Below the pieces are notes generated by a model. The model saw nothing but the letters and a program-made list of their open reading frames with translations, was not told where the DNA came from and searched no databases. DNA of 64,000 nucleotides from Laburnicola sp. R22_1 (lineage: Eukaryota > Ascomycota > Dothideomycetes > Pleosporales > Didymosphaeriaceae), in the NCBI GenBank assembly GCA_014281115.1, contig JACONQ010000013.1, positions 1,726,501 to 1,790,500 of the forward strand, read 5' to 3'. Below are positions 11,135 through 19,775 of the stretch, in pieces. The translations under genes were made by a program, and so were the position numbers. Within the stretch, counting starts at the first letter, position 1; every line of letters begins with the position of its first letter.

Positions 11135-11185
11135 GTATATTATTATTATAGCTAGTTATTATATATATATTCTAATAATATATAG
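11135..11185 (+). other. Intron 1 of the H3-like pseudogene
   Basis: GTATAT to ATATAG, 51 bases, with a CTAAT branch-like word. It follows KPG; joining A to CT restores T as in the H3 KPGT motif. The boundary is tentative because a one-base loss follows shortly after. Confidence 0.5.
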
Positions 11186-11370
11186 CTATTATACTTAGGA
11201 AATTAAAAAGTACTAAAAAAGTATTAAGCCCCTTATTAGAAAAATGCTATTTTGCTACCTTATTAAGGAAATGGTATAAGATAATAATAAGAAAGATCTG
11301 CGCTTCTAGTCTACTACGCTAGCTGCTCTCTAAGAGGTAATAGAGGCTTTTCTAGTTAGAATATTTAAAG

Positions 11371-11424
11371 GTATTTCTTTATACTACTCTACTCCTACTA
11401 TAAAATAAATACTAATACCTTTAG
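11371..11424 (+). other. Intron 2 of the H3-like pseudogene
   Basis: A 54-base interval starting GTATTT, with a perfect TACTAAT branch site and ending CCTTTAG. Removal joins G to AT, giving the D of the conserved FEDTN motif of H3. Its size and signals are typical of filamentous fungi. Confidence 0.8.
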
Positions 11425-11497
11425 ATACTAATATTAACACTAATTATATAAAATAGGTTACTATATAGGCTAAGAATATATAGCTAGTAGATAGATA

Positions 11498-11608
11498 CAG
11501 TAGGGTGACACAAAAAAAGCGTCTAGTAAAAAGATACCTTTTTAAAGGTTATATAACTAGGTGAGTTTTAATACTATGTAAATAAAAAGTATATCGTTTT
11601 AAGGAGAA
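11498..11608 (+). repeat. Left TIR of Tc1-B
   Basis: It starts CAGTAGGGTGACACAAAAAA and matches the reverse complement of 13505-13616 along its length. Confidence 0.88.
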
Positions 11609-12231
11609 GGTTTAGTAGATTTAGTATAGAAGGTTAGTAAGAGCTTAGTAATCAGCGCTAACTAGAGGTATCTTAGTAAAGTTAAGGAAACTTTTTTTAA
11701 AACTTTGACCCTATATAACTTTTCTTTCTACGTAGATAAAATTCTATAACTTATATATATTATAGTTTAGTCTATCAGGACTGTATAACCGAATTTTCAT
11801 TATAGGTTTATTCATAGCAATAATTATTAAAAGGAAAAAGATAAAAGTTAATTAAAATTAAACAATTAGATAGAACTAGTAAATAATATATAACTAGTAC
11901 TTAGTGTACCATCCTTTAGCCTCTATAACGTCATTATAACGCTTAGACAAAGATAGTATACAATAATCTATAGCCTCCTATGGAATTAAATCCCACTCCT
12001 CTTGTATAGCTCCTTCAAAGGCTTCTACACTAGATTTACTAGTGCCAAAGCCTAAAGAAGCCCTATTTCTTTTTCTTAGCCTATCTTTTAATAGACTACA
12101 AATGTTTTCTATAGGATTTAAGTCTGGTGAATAGGGTGGATGCCCAAAAACAAAGACTTTATTCCTAGAAAACCACCTTTTTACCTGTAGAGTTCCGTGG
12201 AACTTCGAATTATCCTGTTGAAATTTCCAGC

Positions 12232-12340
12232 CTAGTTATAATTAGTATAAAGAATAAGATTATAAAGAATATAATATATGTATATATTATATATAGTAAA
12301 AGAAAAAAGAAAAAAGAAGAATAAGAGGTACTTTACTTAC
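12232..12340 (-). other. Intron 2 of the Tc1-B transposase
   Basis: On the minus strand 109 bases run from GTAAGTAAAG to TATACTAATTATAACTAG. Removal joins KRG to WKFQQDN, placing the catalytic D in frame. Confidence 0.85.
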
Positions 12341-12496
12341 CTCTTTTTAAAAGAGGTTTTAGGATAGGATTTAAACACTCCTATATATATCTAGTATTAT
12401 TAAAGGACCTAGTTTTAATAGGGTCCCTTAAAAACACTAGTTTAGAACGTCCTCCTATCCAAATACAGCCCCAGACTAGGATAGAAATATCTCGCG

Positions 12497-12611
12497 CTTT
12501 TAGTAAATTAGTACTAGCTCAAAAAAAAAGATATAAAAAAAGTAAAATAGCCTAATTATAGTGAAAAGCGGGCTCTATAATTCTAAAATTTAAAAGAAAT
12601 TAATAACTTAC
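12497..12611 (-). other. Intron 1 of the Tc1-B transposase
   Basis: On the minus strand 115 bases run from GTAAGTTATTA to GTACTAATTTACTAAAAG. Removal joins the KSRTT exon to RDISILVWGC in frame, WG being a conserved block in these transposases. Confidence 0.8.
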
Positions 12612-13504
12612 TAGTTGTTCGGCTTTTGCGCTGTTTAGGCCCAATTTTCGATTCTCCCCTTTTTCTTATATATTCTTACCTATCACCATGCCCCCTTTGG
12701 ATAGTAGACTCGTCAGAAAATATAACTTTAGCAAAGTTAATATTTTCTAGCTCCTTAACTATCTCTTTAGCCCAGAATCTTCTTCTTTTAGCTCTTTCTT
12801 TAGTTAAATAGGCCTTTTTCTTAGAGACGTTAAAAGAATAGTCTTCTCCTTTTAAAACTCTCTGTAACGTCCTCTTAGTAAAGCCAAAACTATTTTCTTC
12901 TAATAGCCTCTTATTTGTCCTCTTAGGACTTTTAGTTAAATCTCTATTAATAACTCTTTTCTCTCTAGAAGTAACCTTAGTTACTCTCTCCTGTTTTACC
13001 CCTTTTAATAAGTTATCTCCCTTATTTTTCTTATTAATACGTCTAATAGCAGTCTTAATAGATTGTAGAGGCTTATTAAGAGTAGTAGCAATAGTAGAAT
13101 TAGAAGTATTTACTTTTTTAAGTAAAGAAACTTGACTTTCGAGTTTTGACAATTTTGGCTCCATTCGAGGAAATACAAAAGAGAAAATTTACTAGACAAA
13201 AGATATTATATTATACTATAATCTTAGTAATAAATCACGTGATTTAACTAACTTTTAAAATTACGTGATTGTTTAACCTTGAATAATTTCTTAATTAAGT
13301 TATATAAGTACTTCGAAATTTTGCTTACGTAATCTACACTAGGCCTAGAATAGCTAGTAAAAACATTAGCCTAGTAGCATACTAAATATAAAAGTCATAA
13401 CGCCTTAAAAATTGACTTTTTAGAAATACTAAGTTTAGAGATAGATACCTTAAGGACCCTGCTTAGTAAGCACGTAACTAGTAGCTAATCTTAATCTCCT
13501 ATAT

Positions 13505-13616
13505 TTCCTCTTTAAAACCGTATACTTTTTATTTACATAGTATTAAAACTTACTTAGTTATATAACTTTTATAAAGGTATCTTTTTACTAGGCGCTTTTT
13601 TTGTGTCACTCTACTG
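13505..13616 (-). repeat. Right TIR of Tc1-B
   Basis: The reverse complement begins CAGTAGAGTGACACAAAAAA and parallels 11498-11608. It is followed by the duplicated TA at 13617-13618. Confidence 0.88.
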
Positions 13617-13646
13617 TACTATAAGAAGTATATAGATACTAGATAA

Positions 13647-14454
13647 ATAGTAAGGCGCTTAGTTAGGTTTAATATATATATTTAATACTAAAGCTATACT
13701 TTTACTATAATAAGTAAATGTAATAATTGCTACTATAATAATAAGAGTATTTGTTATAGCAATTTACTATAAAAATTACATATAGCTAATAAAAAATATA
13801 ATTAGTTAGACCTAATATAACCTAGTCTATACAACTCTAACCTAACCTATAGTCTATGCAACTCTAACCTAACCTATACCTATTACTAGCGCAAAATCCA
13901 TAGGTAGAGGTTAGGTTGGAGTTAGGATTTTATAGAAGGAAATCTAACCCAACCAAACTTATATCTATTTGCCAGCCTAAGTAGAAATATAATTAGGGAT
14001 TAAAGGCATAATCTCGCTACTTAAACAATTTAAAAGGTTATAATAGTTAAGTTTATAATAGCTAATAAGCAATCTATAAAGTTATTAAATTCTAATATAG
14101 GGGAGGATAATTTAGAGGATATAGCACTATTAGATAAGAGGAATAATTTATATAAGTTACTAGCTAATAAGAAAACTATTAAAACTATATAAGGTTTTAA
14201 GGTTTTAGATAGCAAGCTACTAACTTCTTTCTACTAGGGGCAACCACTATAAAAGTGGTTAAGACCTTAGCGCTACTATAGCGTTAGTAATAATATAATA
14301 TAATAAATATATATATTAATAGCAAAATAGCGTTACTTTTACTTTTACTTAAATTTCTTTTCTTATATACCTTTAAAGAGTAACTAAAGTTACTAATCTT
14401 ATTAGTATTAATTTTATATAATATAAGTTACGCAACCCTAATAGGTACCCTAAT
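13647..14454. other. Downstream of the H3-like gene
   Basis: No gene is supported. CTCTAACCTAACCTATA-type words recur at 13800-13890, and the right arm of the inverted repeat (GCCAGCCT near 13975) lies here. A 61-codon minus frame at 14030-14215 has no recognisable feature. Confidence 0.4.
13895..14025 (-). repeat. Inverted-repeat arm flanking the cargo region (right)
   Basis: The reverse complement starts AGGCTGGCAAATAG and continues with TTGGTTGGGTTAGATTTCC, pairing with 5262-5325. Weak matching also extends outward past the GCCAGCCT word. Confidence 0.5.
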
Positions 14455-14605
14455 CTAACCTACACCTAGAAGTCTATATAACCTAACCTAACCTATACCT
14501 AGGGTCTATACAACCTAACCTAATCTATACCTAGGGTCTATACGACTCTAACCTAACCTATACCTAGGGTCTATACGACTCCAACCTAACTCTATATCTA
14601 AGCTA
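14455..14605. repeat. 33-bp minisatellite with CCTAAC-like words
   Basis: CTATACCTAGGGTCTATA recurs at 14493, 14525 and 14558 (period 32-33), with an earlier degenerate copy near 14460. Each unit contains AACCTAACC. Confidence 0.8.
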
Positions 14606-15355
14606 GGTACCCTGAACCCATTTACTAGCCTACTACTCTCTACTATCTTTTTCTAGCTATTACTAGAATAGCTAGATACGCTAAAAGATACCTAATCTAG
14701 TAAGAACTATAGTAATTACACTAGAGAAGAGGCGCTTAATAAAGAATAATCTTTATAAACATAGTATTACTTACTATAATAATAGCCTAGAAAATAATAA
14801 TACTACCTATTATAGTAGTAGATTAAAAGATAAAGAGCCTGCCTATTATAATAATCTTCCTAATAATAACTCTAAATTTACTAATCTAATTAACTCTAAG
14901 TCTAACTCTCTATAAAATAAATACTTAGGCAATAAATCTAATAGTAAACTACCTAATAAAATCTCCTAAATTAGTAATAATTAGAAGCTGTCCTCTAACT
15001 ATTAGCTCTTACTCTAATCTACTAGTTATCTAACTTATTCTACCCCTAAGGACACTCTAAGCTACTAAAGTGGGTAGCCTAGTTTTCTACTAGTTAAATA
15101 GCTTTCTAGCTAGCCTACTATATATAGGCACCTATTACTTTTAGCACCCTTACTTCTAGCTATTCCCTTCTTAGCTAGCTTATTACTAATTTAGTAGCTT
15201 TCTAACTATCGCGCGTGTAGGGTACCTTTTAGCACCTCTACTTTACTACGCTAGTAGTTTCTATAGCTTTGTAAGCTACCTTGCCCTAATTAAAAACTAT
15301 ATAGTTAGGTTAATATATTTTTTAACACTCTTTTATAGTACTAAAGAATATTATT
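14606..15355 (+). other. Asparagine-rich coding-like stretch and start of G1-A 3' region
   Basis: From about 14690 to 15000 one plus frame reads as low-complexity N/S/K-rich protein (YNNSLENNNTT, YNNLPNNNSKF), with no domain. From about 15230 the sequence matches the G1-B 3' region near 29160 (CTAATTAAAAACTATATAG). Confidence 0.4.
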
Positions 15356-16517
15356 AAAAATCTTTATTGTGTAGAGATTCTAACCAAGGTTAAGTCCGCA
15401 CTATATATAGAGAGAAGTAAAATAGAAGGCACTATAACCTAGTATCTAGTATATAGTAGTAGTAACAAAATATATATAAAATAACAATAATTTTATTATT
15501 AGCGTTCTGCATAATAGTATTATTAATAGTAGTTAATAGATAGTCTACTATCTAGCATAACTAAGTTATATATTATCTCTTAACTAGTAAACTATTAGAG
15601 AGCTATAGTGGAGCGCAAAGTTATAACTATAGTTTACTATACGCATATTATATAAGTTTATCTCTTATAATATCTATAATATTTAAAAAATCTTCCTCTT
15701 TAATATATATAACACTAAGTCTTTTAAATTTAACTCTTTAATATATGTGGCAAGCTAGCTTTCTAGCATTCTAAAATTAAGTTGTCTAATACCTATAGTT
15801 AAATAGCTACTAAAGAATTTAAAACTAGTATAGACAACTAGCTAGATAATATTAGCTATTTAGTCTACCTACTATAAGATATAGTTTAGGCAGGCCTATT
15901 AAAGGACTAGATTAATTACACTATTTTAGAGGTTATAACTAATAATCTATTTAGGCTATATACTATTTTTACATAACTTTAGATTCTTAAGTGTAAGACT
16001 ATTCTTTTATATAAAGGCTTAGATAATAATATAGTAATACTTATATAATAATAATAGCTCCTTACTATTATATTATTAGTAAAGCTAAAGGATAGACTAA
16101 GATATAGTAGTAGGTAACTATTAGAGGAGAAGAGGATATTCCTTATATATTGCTAGAGCGCGCGCGCACAGCTATAGTAAAAGAAGCTCTTAGTAGTAGT
16201 TAAGATTTTGTAGACGTATAAAAATAATAAAAAGTAAGAGTAGTAGTATAATAAAGGTAAAGGTAAGTAGTAATAGAGAGAGTATAGAGAAGATAGGCAG
16301 TAGTAAGGTCCTAGAGGGTAATATATAGCTTGCTAGTTGCCAGGAAAAATCTATTATAGAAGAGTAATAAAGTAGTTAAGTTAGGTACTATTATAATAGT
16401 TATTATTATTATTACAGCAAAAAATATTATTAAAGAAATTATTAATTATATAATACAATAGTTAGTTAAATAGCCAGCCTAGGATTACGTAGCATTATAG
16501 ATTAATCCTAGAGGAGA
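15356..16517 (-). mobile_element. Short dispersed repeat, copy 2 (1.16 kb)
   Basis: This is the reverse complement of the copy at 18173-19342 and is flanked by ACTAAAGAATATTAT (15341-15355 with the preceding A) and ACTAAAGAGTATTAT (16518-16532). That is a 15-bp duplication with one A/G difference. It interrupts the G1-A 3' region, which resumes at 16518 and matches 29270-29634. No conserved protein was recognised in the ~930-bp middle. Confidence 0.75.
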
Positions 16518-16875
16518 ACTAAAGAGTATTATATAATATAATTACGCCTACGCGTAATAAACTAACTAGAATTTTTTTAGCTAACTATATTTTTATATAG
16601 TATTAAAGCTAAAGATGCGCTCTATTAGTAAAATGCTAAACACTAAGATATAGTTTCTAATCTAGTACTAATTTACTCCTAATAACTTTCTTTAATATCT
16701 TTACTAAATAGCAACTAAATTAAAACCTAAGACTACTATTAGAACTATAGGGGCCTATTACCTCTATTATAACCCTCTTTAGCCCTAAAATAGTGCTAGT
16801 TATATTAAAAATCTGCTAAAACATCCTATTTTTATATACTTTCCTTTCTATTTTTAGACTTTAAAAAGGGAGTTA
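16518..16875 (+). other. G1-A 3' untranslated region and polypurine tract
   Basis: It matches 29280-29634 of G1-B closely. The last bases, AAAAAGGGAGTTA at about 16862-16875, are the degraded polypurine tract that primes plus-strand DNA synthesis in LTR elements. Confidence 0.7.
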
Positions 16876-17163
16876 TATAATAGTACTTACTAGCCTCCCT
16901 ACTAAGCACGCCCTATTACCTCTCTTTTATATCTTATTTCTTTCTATGTGCGTCTTTTACCTTCTTAAAGGCGCCTTTTCTAGTTAGTGTTAGTGTAATA
17001 GTTAGCATAGGCCTATACTCTACGCCGCCCTCTATATAAAAAAGGGCCCTCTATATTCCTTTTTTATCTACTGTCTTAGAATAGTATTAATTCAACTAGC
17101 TCTTTTAACTATTCTAGCTATCCCTAATAGGTTAGTCCTATAAGGTCGTGTACCGCCCTTATA
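16876..17163 (+). repeat. 3' LTR of G1-A
   Basis: It spans TATAATAG to CCCTTATA (TG...CA after undoing RIP), 288 bases, and is followed by the target duplication AGTAC at 17164-17168. Confidence 0.88.
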
Positions 17164-17469
17164 AGTACTTCTAGATTATATAGTAATTATATTTTAAAAA
17201 TACTTATTATTTTAGTATTATACTATTATAATTAGTAATAATAAAGTATATAATATATATAATAAGTATATAGAAAGTGTATAGTATAAAATAAATAAAC
17301 TATAGGTTATTTTAATTAATATATCCAAGGTACTATAATAAAGTATATAGTCTTAAATAGTATAAAAAAGTAGAGTCGCCCTGCTTATAAATAAACTATA
17401 AGCTTAATATTTTAATAAAGAATTTCTAGTCTAGTGATATAAAATATATAAAATATAATCACCTTTTTA

Positions 17470-17575
17470 CGCCATTTTTAATTACTAAGCAGGAGGCTCT
17501 GCTTTTTTGTTATATTATTTGAGATAAAAGCCTTTCTCGTCCTACCCCTAGGTAGATAAAATAACGCCACACATA
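17470..17575 (+). repeat. ~115-bp module, copy 1
   Basis: It contains AATTACTAAGCAGGAGGCTC, then GATAAAAGCCTTTC and AACGCCACACATA. The same order of words occurs at 17775-17895 and 62112-62230 in the same orientation. Confidence 0.75.
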
Positions 17576-17609
17576 AAATATAAAAAATTAAAAACTATAA
17601 AAACTATTA

Positions 17610-17634
17610 ATTATATATATATATATATATATAT

Positions 17635-17701
<67 letters not shown>

Positions 17702-17706
17702 TATAT
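17610..17706. repeat. (AT)n and AAAGTAT heptamer satellite
   Basis: An alternating AT tract of about 22 bases is followed by about ten perfect copies of AAAGTAT. Confidence 0.92.
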
Positions 17707-17774
17707 ACAAAATATTCTTAATAATAAAAGTAAAATAAAAAAGTACTACATATTTTAAATCGCTTTATTGTGTC

Positions 17775-17895
17775 TAATTACCTTTTTATACTCTTTTTAA
17801 TTACTAAGTAGGGGCTCTACTTTTTTGTTATGTTATTTAACATAAAAGCCTTTGTTATTCTACTCCTAGATAGTTAATTTAACAACACATATATA
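17775..17895 (+). repeat. ~115-bp module, copy 2
   Basis: Same word order as copy 1, with more C to T changes (ACTAAGTAGGGGCTCTAC, then CATAAAAGCCTTTG). It lies just beyond the C-terminal end of gene X. Confidence 0.75.
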
Positions 17896-18064
17896 TTTTA
17901 AATTATATATAGTCTAGTATATAATAAGATAATAAAATATATTATTAATGCAAATATTAAGTATAATACTAGTAATTATCAAAAACTTATAAACTATAAA
18001 AATTAATAAAATAAAATTTATATAGAAATTTTAGTTTATTTTATAAATGTAACTATTTAATAAT

Positions 18065-18172
18065 TTAAAATTCTACCTTAGCATCTACCTCTATATTTAC
18101 GTCTAAAGAAGCTAGAAATTCTGAAGGTTTTAAGTTAGAATTTTCTAGCTCTTTATATAAGTCTTTTTCTTT
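18065..18172 (-). pseudogene. Gene X, C-terminal segment
   Basis: The minus strand reads KDLYKELENSNLKPS, then EFLASLDVNIEVDAKVEF and a stop at 18065-18067. It continues the acidic EEKEEEK tail of the segment at 19343-19593 once the insertion 18173-19342 is removed. I do not recognise the protein. Confidence 0.5.
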
Positions 18173-19342
18173 CTCCCTAGAGTTAATCCGTAATATTACG
18201 TGATGCTGGGCTGGCTATTTAACTAACCACTATATTACGTAATTAATAATTTCTTTAATAATATTTTTTACTGCAATAATAATAATTATAATTATAATAG
18301 CAACTAACCTAACTATTTTGTTACTTTTCTATAGTAAATCTCCCCTTGCAACTAGCAAGCTATATACTGCCCTCTAGGACCTTGCCGCCGCCTATATCCT
18401 CTATACTCCCCCTGCTATTGCTTATCCTTACTCTTATTACGCCACTGCCTTAACTTCTTATTATCTTTATACGCTTATAAGATTTTAACTACTACTAGAA
18501 GCTTCTCCTACTATAGCTGCGCGCGTGCGCTTTAGTAATGTATAAGAAACACTCTTTCTTTCTCTAATAGTTGCCTACTACTATATCTTAGTTTGTCCTT
18601 TAGTCTTGCTAATAATATAATAGTAAAGAGCTATTATTATTATATAAATATTGCAATATTATTGCTTAGGCCTCTATATAAAAGAATAGCCTTGTACTTA
18701 AGAATCTAAAGTTATATAAAGATAGTATATAGCTTAAATAGATTATTAGTTATAACCTCTAGAATAGTATAATTAATCTAGTCCTTTAGTAGGCCTGTCT
18801 TAACTATATTTTATAGTAGGTAGGCTAGATAGCTAACATTGCCTAGCTAGTTGTCTATGCTAGTTTTAAATTCTCTAGTAGCTGTCTAACTGCGGGTATT
18901 AGACAACTTAATCTTAGGATACTAGAAAGCTAGCTTGCCGCATATATTAAAGAGGTATTTGAATTTAAAAGACTTAGTATTATATATATTAAAGAAAAAG
19001 AATTTTTAGATATTATAGACGTTATAAGAGTTGGCAGACTTATATAATATATATATAGCGAACTATAGTTGTAACTCTATGCTTTACTACAGCTCTCTAA
19101 TAGTTTACTAGTTAAAAGATAATATATATCTTAGTTATTCTAGATAGTAGACTATTTATTAACTACTATTAATAATGCTATTATGCAGAACGCTGATAAC
19201 AAAATTATTATTATTTTATATATATTTTATTACTACTACTATGTACTAGGTACTAGGTTATAGTGCCTTCTATTTTACTCCTCTCTATATATAGTGTGGA
19301 CTTAACCTTAGTTAGAATCTCCACACAACGAAGATCTTTAAT
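18173..19342 (+). mobile_element. Short dispersed repeat, copy 3 (1.17 kb)
   Basis: It begins CTCCCTAGAGTTAATCCG and ends CACACAACGAAGATCTTTA. The flanks AAGTCTTTTTCTTT (18159-18172) and AAGTCTTTTTTCTT (19343-19356) form a long target duplication with a one-base slip. It interrupts the acidic tail of gene X. The last 150 bases contain GTTAGAATCTCC, and the reverse complement gives a GGGTCGAGTCC word resembling an RNA polymerase III B box. Confidence 0.75.
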
Positions 19343-19593
19343 AAGTCTTTTTTCTTCTTCTTTTTCTTCTTTTTCATTTGTATAATTATTAATAAACCCT
19401 TTTTTCTTCCTAGAAATGTAATCCTTATTATAAAAATAAGTATATTTGGAAAATAGAAATTCTCCCTTATAAAGTATTCTTTATTATTATAAAAGTTCTC
19501 TTTATTAAAAAGAACTTCTTTATAATTATTAATTTCTTTAGGTATAGTAAGAAACTTAGATAAAAAGCTTCTTATATAATCTATAATATATTA
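19343..19593 (-). pseudogene. Gene X, middle segment
   Basis: On the minus strand an open frame reads DYIRSFLSKFLTIPKEINN, then YKEVLFNKENFYNNKEYF. After one frameshift it reads YNKDYISRKKKGFINNYTNE followed by an E/K-rich run. LTR element G2 separates it from the N-terminal part at 53388-53832, and the GTATA duplication proves that the two were adjacent. There is no domain I can name. Confidence 0.5.
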
Positions 19594-19598
19594 GTATA

Positions 19599-19775
19599 TA
19601 TTACTAATCTAAGGTGCGGGCCCCTCGCTTACGTTATGTTATCCTTTTAGAACTAGCGTAATTACTAAGCGAGATTCTAAGCGAGGCTACGTATATAGCC
19701 TACCTATATACCCACCTTATATAGATATTACTACTATCTTATATATAGTGTAATAACCCCTATAGTGCCCTTACA
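19599..19775 (+). repeat. 5' LTR of G2-outer
   Basis: It spans TATTACTAATCTAAGG (TGTTAC originally) to CCCTTACA, 177 bases. It is shorter than the 208-bp LTRs of G2-B because a ~30-bp TTTAGATTCTAATATC segment is missing. Confidence 0.85.

Larger units (their letters stand above)
11894..13164 (-). pseudogene. Tc1/mariner transposase, two introns, three nonsense codons
   Basis: Three exons, 13164-12612, 12496-12341 and 12231-11894, join into a 348-codon reading frame, the normal length for this family. The N-terminus holds a helix-turn-helix DNA-binding domain (about residues 10-110). The DDE core shows D151 in FSDES, D243 in QQDNS and E278 in SPDLNPIEN. The second and third acidic residues are separated by 34 residues, so the class is DD34E. 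The introns, 12497-12611 and 12232-12340, each begin GTAAGT and contain TACTAAT; both splice in frame. Only three in-frame stops remain (12676-12678, 12381-12383, 11978-11980), each explicable as CAR to TAR. The family cuts and pastes DNA at TA. The start ATG 13164-13162 precedes EPKLSKLESQ. Confidence 0.9.
11496..13618 (-). mobile_element. Tc1/mariner element Tc1-B (DD34E)
   Basis: The element occupies 11498-13616 between duplicated TA dinucleotides. Terminal inverted repeats are about 110 bases long (11498-11608 and 13505-13616), begin CAGTAGGGTGACAC, and differ mainly by transitions. The single transposase gene is on the minus strand. The element is inserted in the last exon of the H3-like gene. 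Confidence 0.9.
10990..13646 (+). pseudogene. Histone H3-like gene with introns, split by Tc1-B
   Basis: Translated pieces read as a histone H3 family protein. The N-tail has KKKKQLATKAT then KAPRKLLP and KKKH, ending near KPG. Exon 2 has EIKKYQKS, PLIRKMLF, LIKEM, then DLRFQSTTLAALQE and EAFLVRIF; Q codons are read where TAG/TAA now stands. Exon 3 has DTN, then VTIQAKNIQLVDR. Two introns are visible: about 11135-11185 (after KPG) and 11371-11424 (GTATTT, branch TACTAAT, TTTAG). Splicing the second restores IF[E/K]DTN exactly as in H3. A Tc1 element sits in the last exon at a TA, and the frame resumes at 13619 and ends at TAA 13644-13646. Loop 1 appears one residue longer than in canonical H3. 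EAFLV is CenH3-like, while the tail and RFQS are H3-like. One frameshift and many stops make it a RIP-killed pseudogene. Its start codon is not clear. Confidence 0.8.
801..17168 (+). mobile_element. LTR retroelement G1-A with nested insertions
   Basis: Two direct LTRs (806-3289, interrupted, and 16876-17163) are bounded by the same 5-bp duplication AGTAC at 801-805 and 17164-17168. A purine-rich tract just before 16876 sets the plus orientation. LTRs, leader and 3' region match the better preserved element G1-B (21463-29909), so it belongs to the same family. No reverse transcriptase or integrase motif was found inside, so this copy may be non-autonomous or have had its pol replaced. The interior holds two Fot1/Pogo elements, a Tc1 element, a MITE, two copies of a short dispersed repeat, a decamer microsatellite, an unknown gene and a histone H3-like gene. 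Confidence 0.8.
17169..18064. other. Old flank with satellites and repeated modules
   Basis: No gene is recognised before 18065. It carries an (AT)n tract and a heptamer array at 17610-17706 and two copies of a ~115-bp module at about 17470-17575 and 17775-17895. The region was contiguous with 1-805 before G1-A inserted. Confidence 0.5.

Noticed and set aside
12626..12811. 61-codon plus-strand frame
   Set aside because: Antisense shadow of the Tc1-B transposase around its first catalytic residue.
14030..14215. 61-codon minus-strand frame
   Set aside because: Low complexity, AT-driven, no motif; lies in the region downstream of the H3-like gene.
18173..19342. LTR or solo LTR reading of the 1.17-kb repeat
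   Set aside because: The flanking duplications are 14-17 bp, far longer than the 5 bp of the LTR elements here, and there is no internal direct terminal repeat.
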